This document shows positions 1 to 5,600 of a stretch of DNA of 5,861 nucleotides, piece after piece. The notes under the pieces were generated by a model. It did no database searches and was not told where the DNA came from. It saw only the letters and a list, made by a program, of their open reading frames with translations. Within the stretch, counting starts at the first letter, position 1. Every line of letters begins with the position of its first letter. Origin of the DNA: Pseudomonadota bacterium (lineage in GTDB: Bacteria > Bdellovibrionota_C > UBA2361 > OMII01); assembly GCA_027486155.1 (NCBI GenBank), contig JAIXPR010000095.1, positions 1-5,861 on the forward strand, given 5' to 3'. The position numbers and the translations under genes are program-made.

Positions 1-24
1 GGAGGGCGACCGTCCTCGGTCGCC
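1..24. repeat. REP-like hairpin, type A variant
   Basis: A perfect 8-bp stem, GGCGACCG (5-12) with CGGTCGCC (17-24), closes a TCCT loop and is preceded by GGAG at the window edge. It is the same hairpin type as those at 716-735, 5667-5686 and 5780-5799, except that the loop-closing pair is G-C instead of A-T and the loop is TCCT instead of TTCC. The change on both arms keeps the stem intact. The GGAG foot followed by a palindrome is the REP architecture known from RAYT-associated repeats. No opposed type B partner is visible downstream, so this may be a lone or decayed half, or its partner may lie left of the window. Confidence 0.7.
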
Positions 25-200
25 GGAAGAACCTGCACCGCAACGATGCGACGCCTACCCCAAACCATTGACATTACTATCTATAATTCGAAGCAGTGCC
101 ATACAAATGCAATAAGGGGCAACGACGGGCGGCTTACTACCTCCCCCAAACTCCCAATCTCTTTACTTTTCCCCCTGTTTTTTGCTACAAAACCACATCC
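25..200. other. Non-coding stretch upstream of rpsU
   Basis: No convincing gene was found here on either strand; the open frames are short and lack family signatures. The stretch carries TTGACA (68-73) and TATAAT (82-87), which match sigma70 hexamers but are only 8 bp apart, so they cannot serve as one normal promoter. It also has C-rich and T-rich runs around 140-185 without a stable hairpin. The real upstream gene, if any, ends outside the window. Confidence 0.4.
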
Positions 201-229
201 TTGAGTCACTCTAGTGCAAGGTATGTAGT
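201..229 (+). promoter_or_regulatory. Candidate sigma70 promoter of rpsU
   Basis: TTGAGT (201-206) and TGTAGT (224-229) are separated by exactly 17 bp and each match the sigma70 consensus hexamers at four of six positions. Transcription would start near 236, placing the hairpin at 233-248 at the very 5' end of the message or across the start point. This is a motif match by eye; the TATAAT at 82-87 is an alternative -10 without a good -35. Confidence 0.35.
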
Positions 230-232
230 GTG

Positions 233-248
233 GTTCCCAGAAGGGAAC
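233..248 (+). promoter_or_regulatory. Perfect inverted repeat in the rpsU leader
   Basis: GTTCCC (233-238) and GGGAAC (243-248) form a perfect 6-bp stem around an AGAA loop, about 22 bases before the first possible rpsU start codon. It overlaps or immediately follows the predicted transcription start. It could be a 5' stabilising hairpin, an operator bound by a dimeric repressor, or a structure used for feedback control of the ribosomal protein. The sequence does not decide among these. Confidence 0.4.
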
Positions 249-270
249 GTAATGTAAGCATGATTTTGAA

Positions 271-615
271 ATGGTAGTTGGAGCTATGAACGACGAAGTT
301 GATTCTGAGAAGACAGCGGCAAAAGGAAGCACAGAGACAGTAGGTGGTGCTCCCCGTGCTCGTGAGCCACGTGGCGCAGCTCCAGGAGATGATCGTGCTC
401 GCGCGGGCGCAATGGAAGTAGTCGTTTCTCACAACATCGAGAAGGCGATGAAGATACTCAAGCGTAAGCTGATCAAGGAAGGACTCTTCAAGGAGCTCAA
501 AGCTCGCAAGTATTACGAGAAGCCATCTGAGCGCCGCAAGCGCAAGGAGAAGGAATCTCGCAAGAAGCAACGCAAAGAGCAGGCTCGTCTCAACAAGGGG
601 CCGGGTTTGATGTAA
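271..615 (+). CDS. rpsU: Small ribosomal subunit protein bS21, N-terminally extended
   Basis: bS21 binds the small ribosomal subunit near the anti-Shine-Dalgarno end of 16S rRNA and helps translation initiation. The family core is residues 48-114: a start-like MEVVVSHN segment, a helix of alternating Lys and Glu, the signature YYEKPSERRKRK (81-92) and a strongly basic tail ending in NKGPGLM. The core alone is 67 aa, a normal bS21 length. Residues 1-47 are extra: a stop-free run rich in Ala, Gly, Pro and Arg (for example PRAREPRGAAPGDDRARAG) that looks disordered. Starts are possible at ATG 271, ATG 286 (GGAG at 280-283, but only 2 nt away) and ATG 412 (no good ribosome-binding site). The extension uses codons like the core (CGT, GCT, GGC), which favours it being translated, so the longest form is reported. 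The gene looks monocistronic, with its own leader and terminator. Identity is firm; the start is not. Confidence 0.9.
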   Translation: MVVGAMNDEVDSEKTAAKGSTETVGGAPRAREPRGAAPGDDRARAGAMEVVVSHNIEKAMKILKRKLIKEGLFKELKARKYYEKPSERRKRKEKESRKKQRKEQARLNKGPGLM

Positions 616-619
616 TCCC

Positions 620-633
620 CGCTCTGATGAGCG
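620..633 (+). other. Small hairpin just after the rpsU stop codon
   Basis: CGCTC (620-624) pairs perfectly with GAGCG (629-633) around a TGAT loop, beginning 5 bases after the stop codon. It has no T tract of its own and sits immediately upstream of the intrinsic terminator, so it probably contributes to the 3'-end structure of the rpsU message. Confidence 0.4.
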
Positions 634-640
634 AGATTGA

Positions 641-668
641 GAGAGGAGCCGCGAGGCTCCTTTTTTTT
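641..668 (+). terminator. Rho-independent terminator of rpsU
   Basis: AGGAGCC (644-650) pairs with GGCTCCT (655-661) around a GCGA loop and runs straight into eight T residues (661-668). It starts about 26 bases after the rpsU stop codon. This is the clearest intrinsic terminator in the window and separates rpsU from lptF-lptG. Confidence 0.9.
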
Positions 669-710
669 GCCTATTTGATGATGCGGATGTCATGCCGTCG
701 GACGCGCAGC

Positions 711-802
711 GGGAGGGCGACCATTCCTGGTCGCCAAAAAGCTACATAACGCAAAAGACCTTTACCGCATGAGGTGTGGCGGTCAGGAATGACCGCCCTC
801 CC
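711..802. repeat. BIME-like element: opposed type A and type B hairpins
   Basis: The 92-bp element opens with GGGAG and a type A hairpin at 716-735 (arms GGCGACCA and TGGTCGCC, loop TTCC). It closes with a type B hairpin at 778-797 (arms GGCGGTCA and TGACCGCC, loop GGAA) followed by CTCCC, so its ends are inverted copies. The 42-bp spacer shares an AAAGACC core with the array at the right edge when that array is read on the opposite strand. It lies between the rpsU terminator and the lptF promoter region, where insertion disrupts no gene. The layout matches paired REP elements (BIMEs) known to be moved by RAYT transposases. Mobility is inferred from architecture only. Confidence 0.8.
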
Positions 803-878
803 AATTAACGGGTGGCACCACCACGTGCGTGCCCGAAAATCTCGCGTTTGTCCTACGACGCCCCTTTGCCTTCCGCGC

Positions 879-908
879 CTAACAGGTTACGTTTCAAGTG
901 TTTAGAAT
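879..908 (+). promoter_or_regulatory. Candidate promoter of lptF-lptG
   Basis: CTAACA (879-884, four of six -35 matches) and TAGAAT (903-908, five of six -10 matches) are 18 bp apart. Transcription would begin near 914-916, only about 10 bases before the preferred lptF start at 926 and well inside the longer open frame from 812. It is a match by eye, but it agrees with the family-based start choice. Confidence 0.35.
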
Positions 909-925
909 ACTCCGAGATCCCGCCT

Positions 926-2170
926 GTGAGAATCATCTCTCGATATGTGCTGAAAGAGGTTTTTACCTTCTTCTCGATCAGCCTCCTCACCTTCACAGGG
1001 CTGCTCCTGACCGTCCGAATGCTCAAGCTCACCTCATTGATAGTGAATCGTGGCGTTGAGCTTGGTCAGATAGCTAAGGTATTCTTGGCGATCATTCCCA
1101 CCTTCCTGGAGATCGCCCTCCCTATGTCGACGCTCCTGGGGGTGATGCTCGCCTTCGCTCGGATGTGCGGGGACTCGGAGATGGTCGTGCTACGCGCGAG
1201 CGGCATCAGCATTCTCAAGTTCATCATCCCGATCGGCATCTTCGCTGTCGCAGTCGCCTCGACCGGGCTCTTCGTTTCCTTTGTGTTGCGGCCATGGGGC
1301 TTCTCCACCCTCTCGACCGCGCTCTTTGAAATAGCGCGATCGAAGAGCACCTCGGGCTTAACCGAGGGTGTATTCAACAAGATAGGACAACTAACCCTCT
1401 ATGCCGAGAAGATCGATTACCAGACCGGCGATCTCTCGAGGGTAATCGTCGACGACAAGCGTAACAACTCGCAACGAAAGGTTGTTGTCGCTCGAAGTGG
1501 CAAGATCGTAGCGGATGAGGAGACGCAAACGCTCTCCCTTCTTCTTGGAGAAGGGGTCGCGCATGAGACCGATGGAGAGAACTATTCGCGCACCGCGTTT
1601 CAATCGAACAGCTTAAGCGTCAATCCGATGGAGCTTAAAGAGGAAGCGAAGAAAGGCGCAGTCGCGCGCGAACTTTCCGGAGCAAAACTACAAGAGACCG
1701 TCGACTACTACAAACAGAGGATCCGCTCAACCGAAAGGGACGCGATCGAGGTATATGGCCAAACGATCACCCGTAAGGAGCTCCTCAAGAAGTTTCGGCG
1801 CGCCAAGATAGAATACGGGCAGCGACTATCCCTCCCATACGCCTCCGTGGTTATGGCATTCGTGGGGATGGCGCTAGGCATCATGTCCCCACGAACGCAA
1901 CGGACATGGGGCGCTGGCTTCGCCGCGACTCTCGGTCTCGTCGTATTTATCCTGTACTACTCTATCTTTTCAATCGGCCTCACCATGGCGGACAGCGGGG
2001 CGCTCAAGGTGTGGATAGCCCTATGGGCACCGAATATTATTACGACAGCCATCGCTGTTATCCTCGTGTACAAGGTCGGAACGGAGCAGTGGCAGTCCGT
2101 GTCTGAGGGCGCGCAAAAGTTTCTTGAGCGCGGCGGCAAGCTCTTCGGTCGGTGGAAAAAGCAGTCATGA
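926..2170 (+). CDS. lptF: LPS export ABC transporter permease LptF
   Basis: This is an inner-membrane permease of the YjgP/YjgQ family. Paired with LptG and the LptB ATPase, it extracts LPS from the inner membrane and passes it to the periplasmic Lpt bridge. Numbered from GTG 926 (414 aa): the N-terminus RIISRYVLKEVFTFF is typical of the family; TM1 is about 12-33, TM2 52-77 and TM3 99-121; a soluble periplasmic beta-rich domain spans roughly 122-290; TM4 is 303-320, TM5 331-353 and TM6 361-383. The cytoplasmic loop GDSEMVVLRASGIS (82-95) is the family motif thought to contact LptB. The frame stays open back to GTG 812, but those 38 residues are Pro-rich, unlike the family, and lie upstream of the likely promoter, so 926 is preferred; only a weak GAG (914-916) precedes it. 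The protein is somewhat longer than E. coli LptF (about 366 aa), partly from a charged helical stretch before TM4. LptF rather than LptG is assigned by gene order. Confidence 0.88.
   Translation: MRIISRYVLKEVFTFFSISLLTFTGLLLTVRMLKLTSLIVNRGVELGQIAKVFLAIIPTFLEIALPMSTLLGVMLAFARMCGDSEMVVLRASGISILKFIIPIGIFAVAVASTGLFVSFVLRPWGFSTLSTALFEIARSKSTSGLTEGVFNKIGQLTLYAEKIDYQTGDLSRVIVDDKRNNSQRKVVVARSGKIVADEETQTLSLLLGEGVAHETDGENYSRTAFQSNSLSVNPMELKEEAKKGAVARELSGAKLQETVDYYKQRIRSTERDAIEVYGQTITRKELLKKFRRAKIEYGQRLSLPYASVVMAFVGMALGIMSPRTQRTWGAGFAATLGLVVFILYYSIFSIGLTMADSGALKVWIALWAPNIITTAIAVILVYKVGTEQWQSVSEGAQKFLERGGKLFGRWKKQS
2151..2156 (+). promoter_or_regulatory. Ribosome-binding site deciding the lptG start
   Basis: GGTGGA lies 10 bases before ATG 2167 and inside the last codons of lptF. 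It supports initiation at 2167 instead of the in-frame GTG at 2152, which falls within this site. Confidence 0.5.
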
Positions 2171-3255
2171 AGATCCTTCATCGCTACATACTCTCACTCC
2201 TGATCAAGAACTTCCTCATAGGATTGACCACCTTCGTCTTCCTCTTCCTAGTCGTGGACTTTATCGATCGCATCGACAACGTTCTAAGCGAAGGTGCCTC
2301 CGTGTGGCTTATCTTGCAGTACTTCCTCTGCAAGGTGCCGCTCATGGCGCAACTCATGCTTCCGGTCGCGCTTATCTTCGCTACCCTCTTTACCTACGGA
2401 CTCCTCTCGAAGAGCTCTGAGATCACCGCGATGCGCGCGGCGGGGGTCACCGTGGGGTGGCTCGGGCGGCCGTTAATGGTGTTTGGTCTCGCCCTCTCCA
2501 TGATGTCGATGCTCTTGGGCGAGGTGATCGTCCCCTTCTCCGAACGGCGACAAAAGGAGCTCTACAACATCGATATCCGTCAGAAAGATAAAAGAGGTGG
2601 CTATAGCCAATCGGATTTCTGGTGGCGGCAAGGAAACAATTTTTACGCCTTTGATCTCTTCGACTCTCGAACGAACACCATTCACGCACTCTCGCAATTT
2701 GAGGTACCCGAGGACTGGCGAGTCGCCAAGAGGACCGATGCCCAAACCGCTCATTGGATCGATCAGGGACTCGGATGGAACATGCGCGATGTTACTGAAT
2801 ATCACTTCGACAGAAATCCGATGGTGGTCGAGCACCTTCGCTCTCTTCCTCTGCCCATTAAAGAGGTACCGAGCGATTTCTATGATGTGAAGAGCGACCC
2901 AAGCACTATGAGTTTCTCGGAGCTACGGCGCTTCATTAAACGGCTCAAGCGAAACGGAATATCCACTACGCAGTACATGCCCGACCTCTACAGCAAGATA
3001 GCGGCGCCCTTTATAATCTTCGTAACCGGAATGCTCGTGCTCCCCTTCACCCTCTTGCCCGCTCGCTCGGGGAGCATGGCGATGAGCTCTATCGCGGCGA
3101 TATCGATCGCGTTCCTCTACTACGCCGTTGACTCATTCAGTATCTCCATGGGACGAGCGGAGCTTTTGCCTCCGTTCTTGGCCGCGTGGTCGCCGAATAT
3201 CGTGATGGGCATTGTGGCGATCGTCCTCAATCTCGGGACCGAAGCCCCGCGATAG
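2167..3255 (+). CDS. lptG: LPS export ABC transporter permease LptG
   Basis: This is the second transmembrane half of the LPS exporter, same family as its neighbour. From ATG 2167 it is 362 aa, close to the E. coli LptG length (360). The N-terminus MKILHRYILSLLIKNFL is typical. TM1 is about 16-36, TM2 53-76 and TM3 98-120. The LptB-contacting loop LLSKSSEITAMRAAGV (79-94) is intact. A periplasmic jellyroll-type domain covers roughly 121-270, followed by TM4 275-295, TM5 300-322 and TM6 335-355. Its ATG overlaps the lptF stop as ATGA (2167-2170), so the two subunits are probably translationally coupled and made in matched amounts. An in-frame GTG at 2152 would add five residues but lies within the ribosome-binding site. 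No lptB, lptA or lptC is in the window. No T-tract terminator follows; only a weak hairpin (3281-3293) lies in the gap before convergent cmk. Confidence 0.9.
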   Translation: MKILHRYILSLLIKNFLIGLTTFVFLFLVVDFIDRIDNVLSEGASVWLILQYFLCKVPLMAQLMLPVALIFATLFTYGLLSKSSEITAMRAAGVTVGWLGRPLMVFGLALSMMSMLLGEVIVPFSERRQKELYNIDIRQKDKRGGYSQSDFWWRQGNNFYAFDLFDSRTNTIHALSQFEVPEDWRVAKRTDAQTAHWIDQGLGWNMRDVTEYHFDRNPMVVEHLRSLPLPIKEVPSDFYDVKSDPSTMSFSELRRFIKRLKRNGISTTQYMPDLYSKIAAPFIIFVTGMLVLPFTLLPARSGSMAMSSIAAISIAFLYYAVDSFSISMGRAELLPPFLAAWSPNIVMGIVAIVLNLGTEAPR

Positions 3256-3318
3256 TTCTTTGGACCAACCTTGTGCCGGCTTCGCGAGGCGAATCTGTGA
3301 ACACCCTTATGTCCGGCC

Positions 3319-3990
3319 TTATCCAACTACGAGGCGGTACATATTTTCGACGTTCTCCTCCAAGGAGCCATGGGAATTATCGATGAGCACCGCGCCTTCA
3401 GCTGGCTTCATCGGCGCCAACTGCCGATTCGCGTCTTCGAAGTCACGTCGCGCGAGATCGTTCTCTATCGCTTCCAAATCGGCAACCTCTCCTTTCTCCA
3501 TGAGCTGCGACCGACGACGCTCGGCGCGAACGCGAAGGTCGGCGTTGATGAAAAATTTCAGTGATGCGTCGGGGAATATCACCGTTCCCATATCTCGCCC
3601 CTCGGCCACTACACCCGCCGGCGCGAACGCTCCCCGTTGAACGCACACAAAGTGCTCTCGAACCGCCGGGAGTTTGGCCACGTGGGAAGCGATCTTTGAA
3701 ACCTCTTGGCTTTGGATCTCCCCATCCCGAAGAACGCCATCAATAAACACCTGATTACCTGTTGTACGGTCGTATCTTAGTTCGATCGAGTGACGCCTCA
3801 ACAACTCACCAACGCCAACGTTATCGTCGACGGGGATACCAGCTTGGGCAACGAGATACCCTGCCGCCCTGTACAGTAGTCCTGAATTGAGGTGGGCGAA
3901 CCCCAGGCGCTCAGCAAGTAGTCGCGCGAGAGCGCTCTTTCCCGATGCTCCCACTCCATCCACGGTGATGATACGCCGCTCGCTCGTCAT
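3319..3990 (-). CDS. cmk: Cytidylate kinase
   Basis: This cytosolic enzyme transfers phosphate from ATP to CMP or dCMP, giving the diphosphates used for nucleic acid and CDP-lipid synthesis. It has 223 aa, a usual bacterial length (E. coli 227). The P-loop is GVGASGKS (12-19). The CMP-binding motif reads LNSGLLYR (34-41), GRDMGTVIFPDA is at 131-142, the LID arginines are R158-R160, and ARRDFEDANRQLAP (180-193) supplies the Arg and Asp residues that hold CMP. Position 35 is Asn where E. coli Cmk has Asp (LDSG); the adjacent Ser36 and Arg41 are kept. The start at 3990 is supported by AAGGA 10 bases upstream on the minus strand. The gene is convergent with lptG (63-bp gap) and divergent from the patatin gene. 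The frequent aroA-cmk-rpsA arrangement is absent: no rpsA follows it. Confidence 0.95.
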   Translation of the reverse strand: MTSERRIITVDGVGASGKSALARLLAERLGFAHLNSGLLYRAAGYLVAQAGIPVDDNVGVGELLRRHSIELRYDRTTGNQVFIDGVLRDGEIQSQEVSKIASHVAKLPAVREHFVCVQRGAFAPAGVVAEGRDMGTVIFPDASLKFFINADLRVRAERRRSQLMEKGEVADLEAIENDLARRDFEDANRQLAPMKPAEGAVLIDNSHGSLEENVENMYRLVVG

Positions 3991-4000
3991 GATACTCAGA

Positions 4001-4005
4001 TCCTT
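4001..4005 (-). promoter_or_regulatory. Shine-Dalgarno site of cmk
   Basis: On the minus strand this reads AAGGA, 10 bases before the cmk ATG. It is the best ribosome-binding site in the window and fixes the cmk start at 3990. Confidence 0.65.
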
Positions 4006-4283
4006 ATGGTGAATTTCGACCGGGAAAACACTAGCACACCCCTAGCCTCCCGACCATTGAGGCCAGTCGACGGAACATGTGGCGAGCGTTCACGAAGGGG
4101 GTTGTTCTCTGGGCTCACTACCCTCAGACTAGAATGGATGTACTCGTGATGGAGGGAAGGCGCCAAAACCGCCTCCTAACTAGCTGATTGCATGTTCCAT
4201 GCGAACTGAAATCACCTCATCCGGCATCTCATATAGGAAGGTTAGGCGCTAGATAGCCGAGATTCGTTAAGGTTATAGACGAT
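4006..4283. other. Divergent intergenic region between cmk and the patatin gene
   Basis: This region must hold promoters for both flanking genes, but no full sigma70 pair stands out. On the plus strand TAGAAT (4130-4135) is a good -10 hexamer without a -35 at 16-18 bp. A small hairpin, AGGCG (4158-4162) with CGCCT (4170-4174), and a short palindrome at 4190-4202 are present. TAAGG (4268-4272) lies 11 bases before the GTG start of the patatin gene and is its likely ribosome-binding site. No small gene is supported. Confidence 0.4.
4190..4202. promoter_or_regulatory. Short palindrome upstream of the patatin gene
   Basis: GCATG and CATGC flank a TTC centre, a perfect 5-bp inverted repeat about 80 bases before the patatin start and flanked by TT on the left and GAA on the right. 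Size and position would suit an operator for a dimeric regulator, but such short palindromes also arise by chance. Confidence 0.25.
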
Positions 4284-5549
4284 GTGCCGACCCTCCATGA
4301 AAGGCTAGCGCTACCCGGCTTAGGTATGAAAAGGCGCCCTCAAGGAGAGGACCAGTTCGCGGTACAGTTTCGTCGCTCCCTCGACCAAAACGAGAGCGAT
4401 TTAGGGATCGTTTTGTCGGGTGGTGGCGTTCGCGCCGCCTACCAAGCGGGCGCCCTGAAAGCCCTTAGTCAAGTAATCTCGAAAGACCTCGACCGCACAT
4501 CAATCATCCTCGGAAGTAGTATTGGCGCCGTAAATGGTCTCGTCATCTCCGCTGGGCTTAAAACGAGCTTCAATCACTCAATCACGATGCTTGAGGAGCT
4601 GTGGCGTGAGCGAACGTTCAGCAACACCTTCTCGGGTACGCGTGCGCGCGCGTTTATCCGGGCGATACGTATCGCGGCCGAGCAGTATCTCGCTCCAGGG
4701 CCTCACGGTTCAAAGATTACCCTCTTCGATCCTGAACCACTTCGAGACCAGCTCGACGCCGCCCTTCAAGCTAATGGCGGTCTGACACCCGAGGGCCGAG
4801 CAGCGTCGCTTAAAGCCGTAGGGGTCATGACCACCCTTGAGGGTGAATCGAGAAAGCCCCTCCTCTTCCTAAGCTCCCACCAACAGATCCAACCCGAGCA
4901 GATGCAGGGAACGACCTTCGACGTGTGTTATGTGCATGAACTTACCGCGAAGCATGGGTTCGCCTCTGCGGCCCTTCCGTCGGTCCTTCCCCCTGTAGAG
5001 ATCGACACGGAGCGGGGCAAGGTACGATTGGTGGACGGAGGTATCTCTCAGAACGTTCCGGTCGACCCTGCAGTTCGACTCGGAGCGCATAGGATTATTA
5101 TTATCGATATCTCGGGACGCTCGTGGTGGTTCGACCACTACGGAGAGCCGCACGACACGCGACCAACATGGGAGGTGCCAGCGGAGTCAGATACCTTCTG
5201 CCTACGACCACCGCAAACGCTCACGATCCGTCCGTCATCAGCTCTTGGTCCGTTACTCAAAGCCGCGGTTGGGAACTCGCATAAGAAGTTTATGAACGCC
5301 TGTGGCGCGCTCTGGCCACTCTTTACACTCGTTAAAGCGAAGCTCGGAGAGGATCTCGCGTACGAAGTGATGTCCTATGGCGCTCTCGATCCAGACTACC
5401 TGAACGCTCTGATGGAACAGGGATACCACGACACGGTTGCCCTCCTTCGACGCCGGCCTCGCAATCAACTCTTCTACGAGCATGAAGAGGAGCAAGATCT
5501 TACCCTCCCGACCGAGGAGAAGAAGGACGAATCGGTGTTGAGGGCGTAG
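4284..5549 (+). CDS. Patatin-like phospholipase family protein
   Basis: Patatin-like proteins are Ser-Asp dyad lipid acyl hydrolases. Numbered from GTG 4284 (421 aa): the oxyanion-hole loop SGGGVRAAYQAG is at 45-56; the nucleophile elbow GSSIG is at 77-81 with Ser79 as catalytic serine; VDGG at 250-253 supplies the dyad Asp251. All three elements are intact, so the protein is predicted to be active. No signal peptide, transmembrane segment or beta-barrel domain is seen, suggesting a cytoplasmic or membrane-peripheral enzyme. The C-terminal 160 residues after the dyad are unassigned and end in a Glu/Lys-rich tail (about 401-421). TAAGG 11 bases upstream favours the GTG; ATG 4326 (residue 15) is an alternative that keeps the whole domain. 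It stands alone, divergent from cmk, with REP-like repeats downstream. The substrate cannot be told from sequence; phospholipid or lysophospholipid is the family expectation. Confidence 0.88.
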   Translation: MPTLHERLALPGLGMKRRPQGEDQFAVQFRRSLDQNESDLGIVLSGGGVRAAYQAGALKALSQVISKDLDRTSIILGSSIGAVNGLVISAGLKTSFNHSITMLEELWRERTFSNTFSGTRARAFIRAIRIAAEQYLAPGPHGSKITLFDPEPLRDQLDAALQANGGLTPEGRAASLKAVGVMTTLEGESRKPLLFLSSHQQIQPEQMQGTTFDVCYVHELTAKHGFASAALPSVLPPVEIDTERGKVRLVDGGISQNVPVDPAVRLGAHRIIIIDISGRSWWFDHYGEPHDTRPTWEVPAESDTFCLRPPQTLTIRPSSALGPLLKAAVGNSHKKFMNACGALWPLFTLVKAKLGEDLAYEVMSYGALDPDYLNALMEQGYHDTVALLRRRPRNQLFYEHEEEQDLTLPTEEKKDESVLRA

Positions 5550-5600
5550 CCCGACACGATCAGAAGAAACATCTCGCTTACCAGGACCCGGCTCGCGGGA

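Noticed and set aside
81..332. Minus-strand 83-codon open frame upstream of rpsU
   Set aside because: No recognisable domain, and it overlaps the rpsU leader and start. Composition does not look coding.
211..693. Minus-strand 160-codon open frame opposite rpsU
   Set aside because: It lies entirely antisense to rpsU and its terminator. The Leu-rich composition is the mirror of rpsU Lys/Glu/Arg codons.
2473..2835. Antisense 120-codon frame within lptG
   Set aside because: It is a shadow of a well-supported membrane protein gene, with no start signal or motif.
3281..3293. Terminator between lptG and cmk (TTCGC-GAG-GCGAA)
   Set aside because: The stem is only 5 bp and there is no T tract on either strand, so it is not supported as an intrinsic terminator.
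5587..5599. Terminator after the patatin gene (CCCG with CGGG)
   Set aside because: The stem is 4 bp without a T tract. The adjacent repeat hairpins are far more stable.
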